DNA of 64,000 nt from DASUBV01 sp036501025 (GTDB taxonomy: Bacteria; Actinomycetota; Actinomycetes; Streptosporangiales; Streptosporangiaceae), in the NCBI GenBank assembly GCA_036501025.1, contig DASYBB010000170.1:62001-126000 (forward strand), in the 5' to 3' direction. Shown piece after piece: positions 50,637-58,289 of this stretch. The notes under the pieces were generated by a model. That model saw only the letters and a program-made list of their open reading frames with translations, made no database searches and was not told the origin of the DNA. Position 1 is the first letter of the stretch, and each line of letters opens with the position of its first letter. The position numbers were made by a program, and so were the translations under genes.

Positions 50637-51559
50637 CGGCCGCGCGCCGCCCGGTCGGCCAGGTACTCGGTGGTGCGCGCGGCCACCTTCTCGTCCAGCG
50701 GCAGCAGCTGGGCGGCGAAGTCGGTGGCGCCGCCGTCGGCCAGCCGCCGCAGGGCGGCGTCGAGGTCGGCCTCGTCACCGAAGATGGCCAGGTCGGCGAG
50801 GGCCGGCACGCCCTCGCGCGCCCGGGCGGCCTGGTAGGTGGGCAGCGACTCGTAGAAGCCGGTCTGGGCCGCGAGGCGGGCCCGGAGGGCGTCGGGGTCG
50901 CCGGTGAGCGCGATCGGGAGGCCGGCGACGACCCGCGGGGCGGGCCGTCCGGCGGCGGCCGCCGCGGCGATGATCGCCGGGACGACGAAGCCGGCGATGG
51001 TGCGCGGTCCCGCCCAGGACGTGATGGTGCCGGTCGTGGCCGCGCCGGCCAGGGCCAGCATGGCCGGGCCCATCGCGGCGAGCAGGACCGGCACCACGTG
51101 GCCGTTGTCGCGGATCAGCAGCCGGGTGTCGACGCCGAACACCTCGCCGCGGAAGCGGGCGGGCTCGCGGGCCAGCAGCGGCCCGAGCACGGCCAGGTAC
51201 TCCCGGGTGTGCCGGACCGGCCGCTCGAATGGCAGGCCCAGGTCGCGGCTCATCATGACCTCATGGCTGGCCCCGACGCCGAGGGTGAGCCGGCCGTGCA
51301 GGGCGTCGTCAGCGGTCAGCGCCTGCTGGGCGAGCGCGGCGGGATGGCGGGGCCAGGTCGGCATGATCGCGGTTCCGAGCTCGATCCCCGTGGTGCCCCG
51401 GCCGGCCGCCGGCAGGGCCGTCAGCGGGTCGAAGCCGGACCCGCTGGGCATCCAGGCCGAGGCGAGGCCGAGTGACGCCAGGGCCTGGACCCGTTCCGTC
51501 AGGCCGTCGATCGTGGCCTCGGACCGCAGCCCGAGCCCGACCGTGATCCCGATCCGCAC
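50633..51559 (-). CDS. LLM-class F420-dependent oxidoreductase (MSMEG_4879-like)
   Basis: 308 aa. MRIGITVGLGLRSEATIDGLTERVQALASLGLASAWMPSGSGFDPLTALPAAG, IELGTAIMPTWPRHPAALAQQALTADDALHGRLTLGVGASHEVMMSRDLGLPFERPV and the closing LADLAIFGDEADLDAALRRLADGGATDFAAQL match a mycobacterial-type F420 subgroup (TIGR03564, by memory). It is only distantly related to the other three LLM proteins here. Divergent from the SDR gene. Confidence 0.86.
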   Translation of the reverse strand: MRIGITVGLGLRSEATIDGLTERVQALASLGLASAWMPSGSGFDPLTALPAAGRGTTGIELGTAIMPTWPRHPAALAQQALTADDALHGRLTLGVGASHEVMMSRDLGLPFERPVRHTREYLAVLGPLLAREPARFRGEVFGVDTRLLIRDNGHVVPVLLAAMGPAMLALAGAATTGTITSWAGPRTIAGFVVPAIIAAAAAAGRPAPRVVAGLPIALTGDPDALRARLAAQTGFYESLPTYQAARAREGVPALADLAIFGDEADLDAALRRLADGGATDFAAQLLPLDEKVAARTTEYLADRAARGR

Positions 51560-51622
51560 CTCGCCGCCCTCCCGCGGCCATGGCCGCTACGGGCCAGTCT
51601 GCCCGCCGTGAACGATCTTGGG

Positions 51623-51628
51623 TAGGTT
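51623..51628 (+). promoter_or_regulatory. possible -10 element (TAGGTT)
   Basis: TAGGTT about 100 bp before the SDR start, in the divergent region between the LLM and SDR genes. No convincing -35. Confidence 0.25.
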
Positions 51629-51728
51629 CGCGGTGTTGTGGCCGCCCGTCTGGGGGCGCACGCTGGACCGGGCGGCGCGGCGGCGGAAGAGGCTGCGGCC
51701 GGAGAAACGAAAGGGACGGGAGCCGGCG

Positions 51729-52481
51729 ATGGACAGGCTGAGCGGGCGGGTGGCCCTGGTGACCGGAGCGGCCGGCGGGATCGGCGCGGCCGCCGCGCGG
51801 CGGCTGGCCGCCGAGGGCGCGGCGGTGCTGGCCACCGACGTGCAGGACGAGGCCGGCGCCCTGGTGGCGAAGGAGATCATCAAGGCGGGCGGCCGGTGCT
51901 CCTACCGGCACCTGGACGTGACGTCGCCGGGGGAGTGGGAGGCGGCCGTGGCTGCCGCGGTGGCGGAGTTCGGCGGGCTCGGCATCCTGGTCAACAACGC
52001 CGGCGTAGCCGACCACGGCGCGATCGAGGACTGCACGCTGGACGCCTGGAACCAGACCATCGCCATCGACCAGACCGGCGTGTTCCTGGGGATGAAGACC
52101 GCGGCCGACGCGCTGGCCGCGTCCGGGCACGGTTCGGTCATCAACATCAGCTCGATCTACGGGACGATCGGCGGGTTCGGCAGCTCGCCGGCCTACCACG
52201 CCGCCAAGGGCGCGGTCCGCACCCTGACCAAGAACATCGCGCTGCACTGGGCCGACCGCGGGATCCGGGTGAACTCGGTCCACCCCGGCTTCATCGATAC
52301 CCCGATCCTCGGCGACGCCAAGGGGACCGCCGCGGAGCAGGCCATCGTGGCCATGACGCCCATGGGGCGCCTCGGGCAGCCCGCCGAGGTGGCGGCCGGC
52401 ATCGCGTACCTGGCCAGCGACGACGCCTCGTTCGTCACCGGGCTGGAGCTCTACATCGACGGCGGCTACGTGGCCCGGTAG
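51729..52481 (+). CDS. short-chain dehydrogenase/reductase
   Basis: 250 aa classical SDR. NAD(P) motif TGAAGGIG (about 13-20), NNAG, catalytic Ser in NISSIYG, YHAAK (Tyr/Lys), PGFIDTP and C-terminal LASDDASFVTGLELYIDGGYV. An Asp at the end of strand 2 (ATDVQDE) favours NAD over NADP. Substrate unknown. GGGAG lies 6 nt before ATG. The beta-lactamase-like gene follows 37 bp downstream, probably the same transcript. Confidence 0.9.
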   Translation: MDRLSGRVALVTGAAGGIGAAAARRLAAEGAAVLATDVQDEAGALVAKEIIKAGGRCSYRHLDVTSPGEWEAAVAAAVAEFGGLGILVNNAGVADHGAIEDCTLDAWNQTIAIDQTGVFLGMKTAADALAASGHGSVINISSIYGTIGGFGSSPAYHAAKGAVRTLTKNIALHWADRGIRVNSVHPGFIDTPILGDAKGTAAEQAIVAMTPMGRLGQPAEVAAGIAYLASDDASFVTGLELYIDGGYVAR

Positions 52482-52518
52482 CTCAGCGGCTGTCAGCGCC
52501 CGGTGAAAGGCTGGGCTC

Positions 52519-53688
52519 ATGACACAGCCTGATGGACTCGGCCGGGAGCTGCGCGAGCGGATCGACGAGATCGTGGCGGACGCGGTCGCGCAGGGCCAGG
52601 CGCCGGGCGTCGTGGCGGGGGTCGCGCGCGGCGATGCCCGGCACGTCGCCATGGCCGGCACGCTGGCCCTGGCGGGCGAGCCGGCCCGCCGCGACAGCCT
52701 GTTCCGGATCTCGTCGATGACCAAGCCGATGACCGCCGCCGCCGTGCTGTCGCAGGCGGAGGCCGGGCTGCTCGAGCTCGGCGAGCCGGTCGACCGGCTG
52801 CTGCCCGAGCTGGCCGGCCGGGCCGTCCTGCGGGCGCCCGACGCGCCGCTGGCCGACACGGTGCCGGCCGAGCGGCCGATCACGGCCCGCGACCTGCTGA
52901 CCTTCACGTGCGGCCTCGGGATGCAGGGCGCGATGTTCATGGCGGCCGAGCCGTGGCCGGTCGTCACCGCGGCGGCGGAACGAGACCTGCACCTGTTCGG
53001 GCCGGCGATGCCCGCGGCCACGCCGGACCCCGACACCTGGCTGGCGCGGCTCGGCGAGCTGCCCCTGCTGGCCCAGCCCGGCGAGCGCTGGCTCTACCAG
53101 ACCGGCTCGCAGATCCTCGGCGTGCTCGCCGCGCGCGCCGAGGGCCGGCCGTTCGGGGAGGTCCTGCGCGAGCGCGTGCTGCGTCCGCTGGGCATGGGCG
53201 ACACGGCGTTCGCCGCCGCCGACGCCGCGCGCCTGGCCACCGCCTATGACCAGCGGGACGGGCAGTGGGAGGTCATCGACGCGCCGGACGGGCAGTGGTC
53301 GCGCCCGCCGGCCTTCCCCGACGGCGGCGGCGGCCTGGTGTCCAGCGTCGACGACGTGCTCGCGTTCGGCCGGATGCTGCTCGACGGCGGCAATGGCGTC
53401 CTGGGTCCCGCGACGGTGGCCGAGATGACGCGCGACCAGCTCACCCCGGCGCAGCGCGCTGCCGTCTGGCCGGGGTTCAGCTTCCTCGACGACCGGGGCT
53501 GGGGCTATGGCGTGTCGGTGCTCGACGACGGCAGCTACGGCTGGGACGGCGGCTTCGGGACCTCCTGGTCGAACGTGCCCGCGCAGGACCTGTGCGTCGT
53601 CGTCCTGACGCAGCGCCTCGCGGGCGCGGCCGGCCCGGCCCCGGTCTGCGCCGGCGTCCTCGAGGCCGCGCGGGCCGGGCTCGGCTGA
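52519..53688 (+). CDS. class C beta-lactamase-family serine hydrolase
   Basis: 389 aa without a signal peptide, so cytoplasmic. The nucleophile motif SxxK is S66-M-T-K69 (RISSMTKP); the second motif YxN reads YQT (WLYQTGSQ), lacking the Asn; the third is W-D-G-G (SYGWDGGFGTSW) instead of HxG/KTG. This set is usual for esterase-like members (EstB/6-aminohexanoate hydrolase type) rather than true beta-lactamases. Co-directional with the SDR gene. Confidence 0.85.
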   Translation: MTQPDGLGRELRERIDEIVADAVAQGQAPGVVAGVARGDARHVAMAGTLALAGEPARRDSLFRISSMTKPMTAAAVLSQAEAGLLELGEPVDRLLPELAGRAVLRAPDAPLADTVPAERPITARDLLTFTCGLGMQGAMFMAAEPWPVVTAAAERDLHLFGPAMPAATPDPDTWLARLGELPLLAQPGERWLYQTGSQILGVLAARAEGRPFGEVLRERVLRPLGMGDTAFAAADAARLATAYDQRDGQWEVIDAPDGQWSRPPAFPDGGGGLVSSVDDVLAFGRMLLDGGNGVLGPATVAEMTRDQLTPAQRAAVWPGFSFLDDRGWGYGVSVLDDGSYGWDGGFGTSWSNVPAQDLCVVVLTQRLAGAAGPAPVCAGVLEAARAGLG

Positions 53689-53768
53689 CGCCGCCGCCGC
53701 GCGTCAGAACCCGAGCCCCCGGGCCTGGCCGCCATCGCCGGCCTGGGCCCGGCAGGTCCCGCCCCGCG

Positions 53769-54485
53769 TTACGGGATGGTGAGGCAGAACGGGTGCCCAG
53801 CCGGGTCGGCGTAGACCTGCCACTGGCGGCCGCCCGCCTCCAGCCGGGAGGCGCCCAGCTCCAGCGCCCGCGCCCCGACCGCGTCGAGGTCATCGACGAT
53901 GATGTCGAGGTGCGCCTGCTGGGGGTGGGCCGGGTCCGGCCACTGCGGCGGGTGGTAGTCGCTGACCTGCTGGACCATCACGCTCTTGCCGTCACCGGCG
54001 ATGAGCGCGCCCTCGGGGCCCTCGTAGGCGACCTCCATGCCCAGCAGGCCCGCGTAGAAGCGGGCCAGCGCCGGGGCGTCGGGCGCATCGATGGTCACCG
54101 CGAACAGCCCCATGGCCGGGCCCGCTCCGTCTCGCTGGCACAGGTCGAACGGGTGGCCGGCCGGGTCGGCCAGGGTGACCCAGGTCGGCCCGTCGGCCAG
54201 CCGGGTGGCGCCGAGGGCGACGGCCCGCTCGGCCGCCGCCTGGTACCCGTCGACCAGCAGGTCGAGATGGAACTGCTGCGGGTGCTCCGGCGCGGGCCAC
54301 TGCGGCGGCGCATGGTCGGCGGCCAGCTGGAACCCGACCTCCTGGCCGTCCGGCGTCCGCACGGTGATCCAGTCCGGTACCTTCCGGACGATCTCCCAGC
54401 CGGCCAGCTCGACGTAGAACCCGGCCAGCCTCTCGATGTCCGCCGCGTCGAGCGCGACGAGCTCTAGGCGTCCTGTCGTAGTCAT
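53769..54485 (-). CDS. double VOC/glyoxalase-like protein
   Basis: 238 aa with two glyoxalase-like domains: residues about 5-120 (LVALDAADIERLAGFYVELAGWEI...PEHPQQFHLDLLVDGYQAAAERAVALGATRL...DPAGHPFDLC) and about 125-238 (FAVTIDAPDAPALARFYAGLLGMEV...PAHPQQAHLDIIVDDLDAVGARALELGASRL...DPAGHPFCLT). The two halves repeat HPQQ-x-HLD and DPAGHPF, so the gene arose by internal duplication. Each half keeps the His/Glu-type metal pattern only in part. Function unknown, often drug-binding or detoxification. Confidence 0.88.
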   Translation of the reverse strand: MTTTGRLELVALDAADIERLAGFYVELAGWEIVRKVPDWITVRTPDGQEVGFQLAADHAPPQWPAPEHPQQFHLDLLVDGYQAAAERAVALGATRLADGPTWVTLADPAGHPFDLCQRDGAGPAMGLFAVTIDAPDAPALARFYAGLLGMEVAYEGPEGALIAGDGKSVMVQQVSDYHPPQWPDPAHPQQAHLDIIVDDLDAVGARALELGASRLEAGGRQWQVYADPAGHPFCLTIP

Positions 54486-54576
54486 TTTCCCATCCTGCCC
54501 CCGGCCGCCGACAATTACCGGGCGCGGGCCGGCGCCCGGCGGCGGCGCGGGCGCGGCAGGCGCTGCGCCGGCCGCG

Positions 54577-55071
54577 CTAGGCGGGCGGCGCCGGCGCGGC
54601 CGGCGCTGGCGCGGGCGCGCCGATCTGGGCCAGGACCCACGGCAGATGGGGATGGGCCTGCCCGCCGGAGCCGCCGACCTGGAAGGCCCCGACGGAGGCG
54701 TGCAGCAGGTCGACGTGCGTGCCCCGCGGGACGGGAGTTCCGGCCCCGCTCGACGCCCAGAGCAGCGTGAGGTGGGCCGTGATCAGGTCCAGATCCAGCG
54801 TGTCCCGGTCACCGTAGTAGAAGGCGACGCACCGGATATCCGCCCGCGCGGCGCGCGGCCCGGCCTCGGCCTGCGCGAGCAGCTCGTCGGGCAGCGGCAG
54901 GTTCGGCAGGGTCCCGAGGTAGGCATCTCCCGCCGCGGAGGCGCTGACCTCGCTCGCCGTCAGGCCGGCCGCCCAGGTCGCGAACACCCCGACATCGCCG
55001 TCCTCGATCACGTGCGTGACGCTCAGCGGGACCTGGCGACGGGCGGCGCCGTTGTGCGGATCCTGGCTCAT
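54577..55071 (-). CDS. unknown protein coupled to the LAL regulator (164 aa)
   Basis: Not recognised. Mostly soluble alpha/beta pattern: SVTHVIEDGDVGVFATWAAGLTASEVSASAAGDAYLGTLPNLPLPDELLAQAEAG, RCVAFYYGDRDTLDLDLITAHLTLLWASSG, and GTHVDLLHASVGAFQVGGSGGQAHPHLPWVLAQIG, then a Pro/Ala tail. No signal peptide or membrane segment. The ATG overlaps the stop of the large LuxR regulator (ATGA), so both are made from one mRNA; it could modify the regulator's ligand, be its partner, or be its first target. Confidence 0.65.
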   Translation of the reverse strand: MSQDPHNGAARRQVPLSVTHVIEDGDVGVFATWAAGLTASEVSASAAGDAYLGTLPNLPLPDELLAQAEAGPRAARADIRCVAFYYGDRDTLDLDLITAHLTLLWASSGAGTPVPRGTHVDLLHASVGAFQVGGSGGQAHPHLPWVLAQIGAPAPAPAAPAPPA

Positions 55072-58000
55072 GTGCGCTCCTTTGAGCTGGCTAGAAGGTT
55101 GAGACGGTGGGCGATCGACGCGGCCTCGCCGCGGGTCCTGGCGCCGAGCTTGCCGAGCAGGCTGGCCACGTGGACCTCCACGGTGCGCCGGCTGATGAAC
55201 AGTGTGCTCGCGATGCGCTGGTTGGTCTCCCCGGCGGCCAGGCCCGCCAGGACCTGGCGCTCCCGGGCCGTGATGGCCGGCGCCCCGGCCGGCCCGGCGG
55301 CGCGCGGGGCGGGGCTGACCGCGGGCAGCCGGGCCCGGGCGGCCAGCGCCTCCGCCTCGCCGGCCAGCCCGCGGGCGCCGAGTTCCCGGCTCTGGGCCAG
55401 GCCGGCGGCCAGCAGCCGCGCGGCCTCGGCGCGGCGGGCGGGCAGGTGCGCCGCGGCGGCGAGGATCAGGCACCGCGCTTCCCACCAGGACTGCTCGACG
55501 CCAGCCCAGGCCCCGGCGGCGGCCACCCAGGCGGCGGCGGCCGGGGCGGGCTCGGCCTGCGCGAGCGCCCGGGCGGTCAGCCACCAGGCGCCGTCCGCCC
55601 CGGCGGGCGGCGCCTGCTGGGTGAGGGCGCCGGGCAGCCACTGCCGCAGCCAGGGCGCCGCCCCGGCCGTCTCGCCGCGCCCGCGCCCGGCACGCCGGGT
55701 GAAGGACGCGGCCAGCGCCCCGGTCACCACCAGCGGCAGCCGCTCGGCGTCCGGGCTCAGCCCGGCCAGGGCCACGGTCACCTGCTCGACCGCCCGGCCG
55801 GGCTGGCCCTCGGCGAGGTGCAGTTCCGCGGCGATCACGGCGAGCTGGGCGTGCAGCACCTGGAGCTGCGACCCGGCGGCGTGGGCCCGGGCGCGGTCGA
55901 GCGCGGTCGCTGCGGCTCCGGTATCGCCGCGGGCCGACAGGATGTGCGCGACGGTGGCCTCCAGCCCGGCGGCTATCTCGGGCGGCTGGCCCGCGGCCAG
56001 GCCCGCCCGGGCCTGCTCCAGGGCCTCGTCCCAGTGGCCGGACCAGTCCAGGCACTCGACCAGGTTGGCCAGCAGCAGCGCCGCGCCGCCGCGATCGAGG
56101 TGCCGCCGGCGGGCCAGGTCCAGGCCGTCGCGGGCCTCGCGCGATGCCTCCGTGAACCGGCCGCCGAGCTGCAGGACGTAGCAGAGGTTGTTGCGCGCGC
56201 GGAGCTCGGCCTCATCGTCGCCGCTGCGCCGGGCCAGCTCCAGCCCGGCGTGCAGGTGCGCCAGGCCGGCCTTGAGATCATCCTGCACGCCCACCGCGAC
56301 GCCGAGCGTGATCAGCGCGGACGCCGCGGCCGGGGCGAGGTCCGGGCGGCCCGCGCCGTCCGTCCGGCCGGCCAGCAGCCCGACGACCGCCCCGGCCCGG
56401 CCGCGGGCATCGCGCAGGTCGCCGCGGCCCAGCAGGGCCGCGGCGTAGGCCGAGCCGGCCGTGGCCCGGGCCGCCAGGCTCGATCGCGGGGTCAGGCTCG
56501 CGAACGCCGCCTGGGCCGTCGCGAAGGCGGCCTGCCCGCTGCCGTGCACCCGCTGGTACTCGGCCAGCCGCCCGAGCAGCCGGACGTGCAGGTCGTCGGC
56601 CATCTCCCCGTCCTGCGCGCGGGCCGCCGCCGGGCAGGCGAGCGCGGCGGCCGGGTCCGCCGGCGCGGCCGCCCCGTCCGCCAGGGCGCGGGCCGCGTCC
56701 GCCGGCCCCGCCGGCGTCACCGGCTCGCTGGCCTGCGCCACCGCCTCGCTGGCCAGCGCCACCGCCTCGCTCGCCAGCGCGACCGCCTCGCCCGCCGCGC
56801 CGGAGCGGTAGGCGGCCTCCGCCGCCTCGGCCAGCAGCGCGGGGGAGCGCGCGGCCCGCTGCTCGGCGGCGGGCAGCTCGGCGGCGGCGTCGAGGGCGTC
56901 CTTGAGATAACGCCACTGCTCGGGGTAGGCGCCCACCGCGGCCGCCTGGCGGGCCGCGTCGCGACAGGCGGCGAGCGCCGGGCGGGCGTCTCCGGCGCGG
57001 CGCCAGTGCGCGGCGCGCTGCGCGGCCAGGGCGCCGGGCGCGGCGGCGGCCTCGCACGCGCGGGCCAGCGCGCGGTGCAGGTCGCGCCGGCCGACCGGCC
57101 CGAGCTCGCCCAGCACGACGTCGCTGACGAGGTCATGGGCCGGGCGGGCGTGGTCCCCGGCCAGTGCCAGCAGCGAGGCGCGGACCCCGGCCAGGGCCGC
57201 CCGCTCGACCCGTGACTCGGCCGTCCCCAGCGCGGCCGCGAGCAGGGCCAGGGGTGCCGGCGCGCCGTGCAGGGCGCAGGCCTGCAGCAGCGGCATCAGC
57301 AGGGCATCGGCCGCGCGCACGCGGTCGCGCAGGACGTCGGCGAGCAGGTCCGGGGTCGCGTCGGCCGGATGCCGGCCCTCCGCGACGCACTGGGCCAGGC
57401 TCAGCGCGAAGAAGGGATTCCCGGCGCTGCGGCGGATCACGGCCGCGAGGTCACCGGGCGGCAGCGGGCGGGCGTGGGCGGCCTGGATGATGCCGGCCAG
57501 CGCATCGTCGGCCAGGGTCCCGAGCCGCAGTTCCCGGAACACGGCGGACCGGCGCCATTCGCCGAGGAACCGCCCCACCGGCGACTCGGTCAGCGGCTCG
57601 TCGTCCCGGTAGGCGAGCAGGATGAGCACGGGCACCCGCTCGGCGACGGGCAGCCCGGCCGCCAGCAGGGCCAGCGACGAGGCATCGATCCACTGGGCAT
57701 CGTCGAGCGACACGAGCACGGGCTGACGCCGGGCGGCGGAGCCGACGGTTTCCCAGACGACGTCGGCCAGCGCCGCCGCGCTGGCCGCCGGGTGCCCGTG
57801 GGCCGGGTCGGGCCGCAGCCCGTCCGCGGCCCGGCCGAGGGCGTCCCGGATGCCGGGGCGAAGCTCCCCGGCCGGCCCGGCCAGGGCGTGCCGCCACGGG
57901 CTGAACGCGAGGCCGTGGCCCACCACCGGAACGCCCCGCCCGGCCAGCGCCGCGCCGCCGGAGCTCACCCACTCGCGTGCGGCGCAGCCCAGCAGGTGGC

Positions 58001-58112
58001 TCTTGCCGATGCCCGCGGGACCGGAAATCAAAAGCAGCCCCCCGGAACCATTCCGGGCCGCGTCAAGCGCGCGGGAGAGCACTTTCTCCTCGCGCGCCCG
58101 GCCAGTGATCAT
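55068..58112 (-). CDS. large LuxR-family (LAL) ATP-binding transcription regulator
   Basis: 1014 aa. N-terminal AAA/NACHT-like ATPase: Walker A GPAGIGKS (about 31-38), Walker B VLVSLDDAQWID. A long TPR-like helical middle follows (about 400-900, with an Ala-rich VALASEAVALASEAVAQASE repeat). The C-terminal LuxR helix-turn-helix is LTAREREVLAGLAAGETNQRIASTLFISRRTVEVHVASLLGKLGARTRGEA. LAL proteins are MalT-like activators triggered by ligand and ATP. The start is uncertain: the ATG at 58112 opens the domain, and an in-frame ATG lies at 58148. Candidate promoter at 58199-58226. Confidence 0.88.
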   Translation of the reverse strand: MITGRAREEKVLSRALDAARNGSGGLLLISGPAGIGKSHLLGCAAREWVSSGGAALAGRGVPVVGHGLAFSPWRHALAGPAGELRPGIRDALGRAADGLRPDPAHGHPAASAAALADVVWETVGSAARRQPVLVSLDDAQWIDASSLALLAAGLPVAERVPVLILLAYRDDEPLTESPVGRFLGEWRRSAVFRELRLGTLADDALAGIIQAAHARPLPPGDLAAVIRRSAGNPFFALSLAQCVAEGRHPADATPDLLADVLRDRVRAADALLMPLLQACALHGAPAPLALLAAALGTAESRVERAALAGVRASLLALAGDHARPAHDLVSDVVLGELGPVGRRDLHRALARACEAAAAPGALAAQRAAHWRRAGDARPALAACRDAARQAAAVGAYPEQWRYLKDALDAAAELPAAEQRAARSPALLAEAAEAAYRSGAAGEAVALASEAVALASEAVAQASEPVTPAGPADAARALADGAAAPADPAAALACPAAARAQDGEMADDLHVRLLGRLAEYQRVHGSGQAAFATAQAAFASLTPRSSLAARATAGSAYAAALLGRGDLRDARGRAGAVVGLLAGRTDGAGRPDLAPAAASALITLGVAVGVQDDLKAGLAHLHAGLELARRSGDDEAELRARNNLCYVLQLGGRFTEASREARDGLDLARRRHLDRGGAALLLANLVECLDWSGHWDEALEQARAGLAAGQPPEIAAGLEATVAHILSARGDTGAAATALDRARAHAAGSQLQVLHAQLAVIAAELHLAEGQPGRAVEQVTVALAGLSPDAERLPLVVTGALAASFTRRAGRGRGETAGAAPWLRQWLPGALTQQAPPAGADGAWWLTARALAQAEPAPAAAAWVAAAGAWAGVEQSWWEARCLILAAAAHLPARRAEAARLLAAGLAQSRELGARGLAGEAEALAARARLPAVSPAPRAAGPAGAPAITARERQVLAGLAAGETNQRIASTLFISRRTVEVHVASLLGKLGARTRGEAASIAHRLNLLASSKERT

Positions 58113-58198
58113 GAGTCCGCCCGTTATGACCCCCGTCACGGGACTCATCGTAACCAGCGATATGGGCGGCCGAAAGCCTTTGCCGCTTCTCGCCGTAC

Positions 58199-58226
58199 GT
58201 ATAACCGGCGGCGCCATTTACGTAAA
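58199..58226 (-). promoter_or_regulatory. candidate promoter of the LAL regulator
   Basis: Minus strand: TTTACG (58226-58221) and TTATAC (58204-58199) with a 16-bp spacer in an AT-richer patch, about 85 bp upstream of the ATG at 58112. Confidence 0.4.
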
Positions 58227-58289
58227 AGCCCCGATCCGCGGTCCGGCCCGCAGCGGCCACTATCAGGTCACGGCCAGCACGGGGCGTGC

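Noticed and set aside
52519..53688. Antibiotic-resistance beta-lactamase
   Set aside because: No signal peptide; YxN and KTG motifs are replaced, as in esterase-like members.
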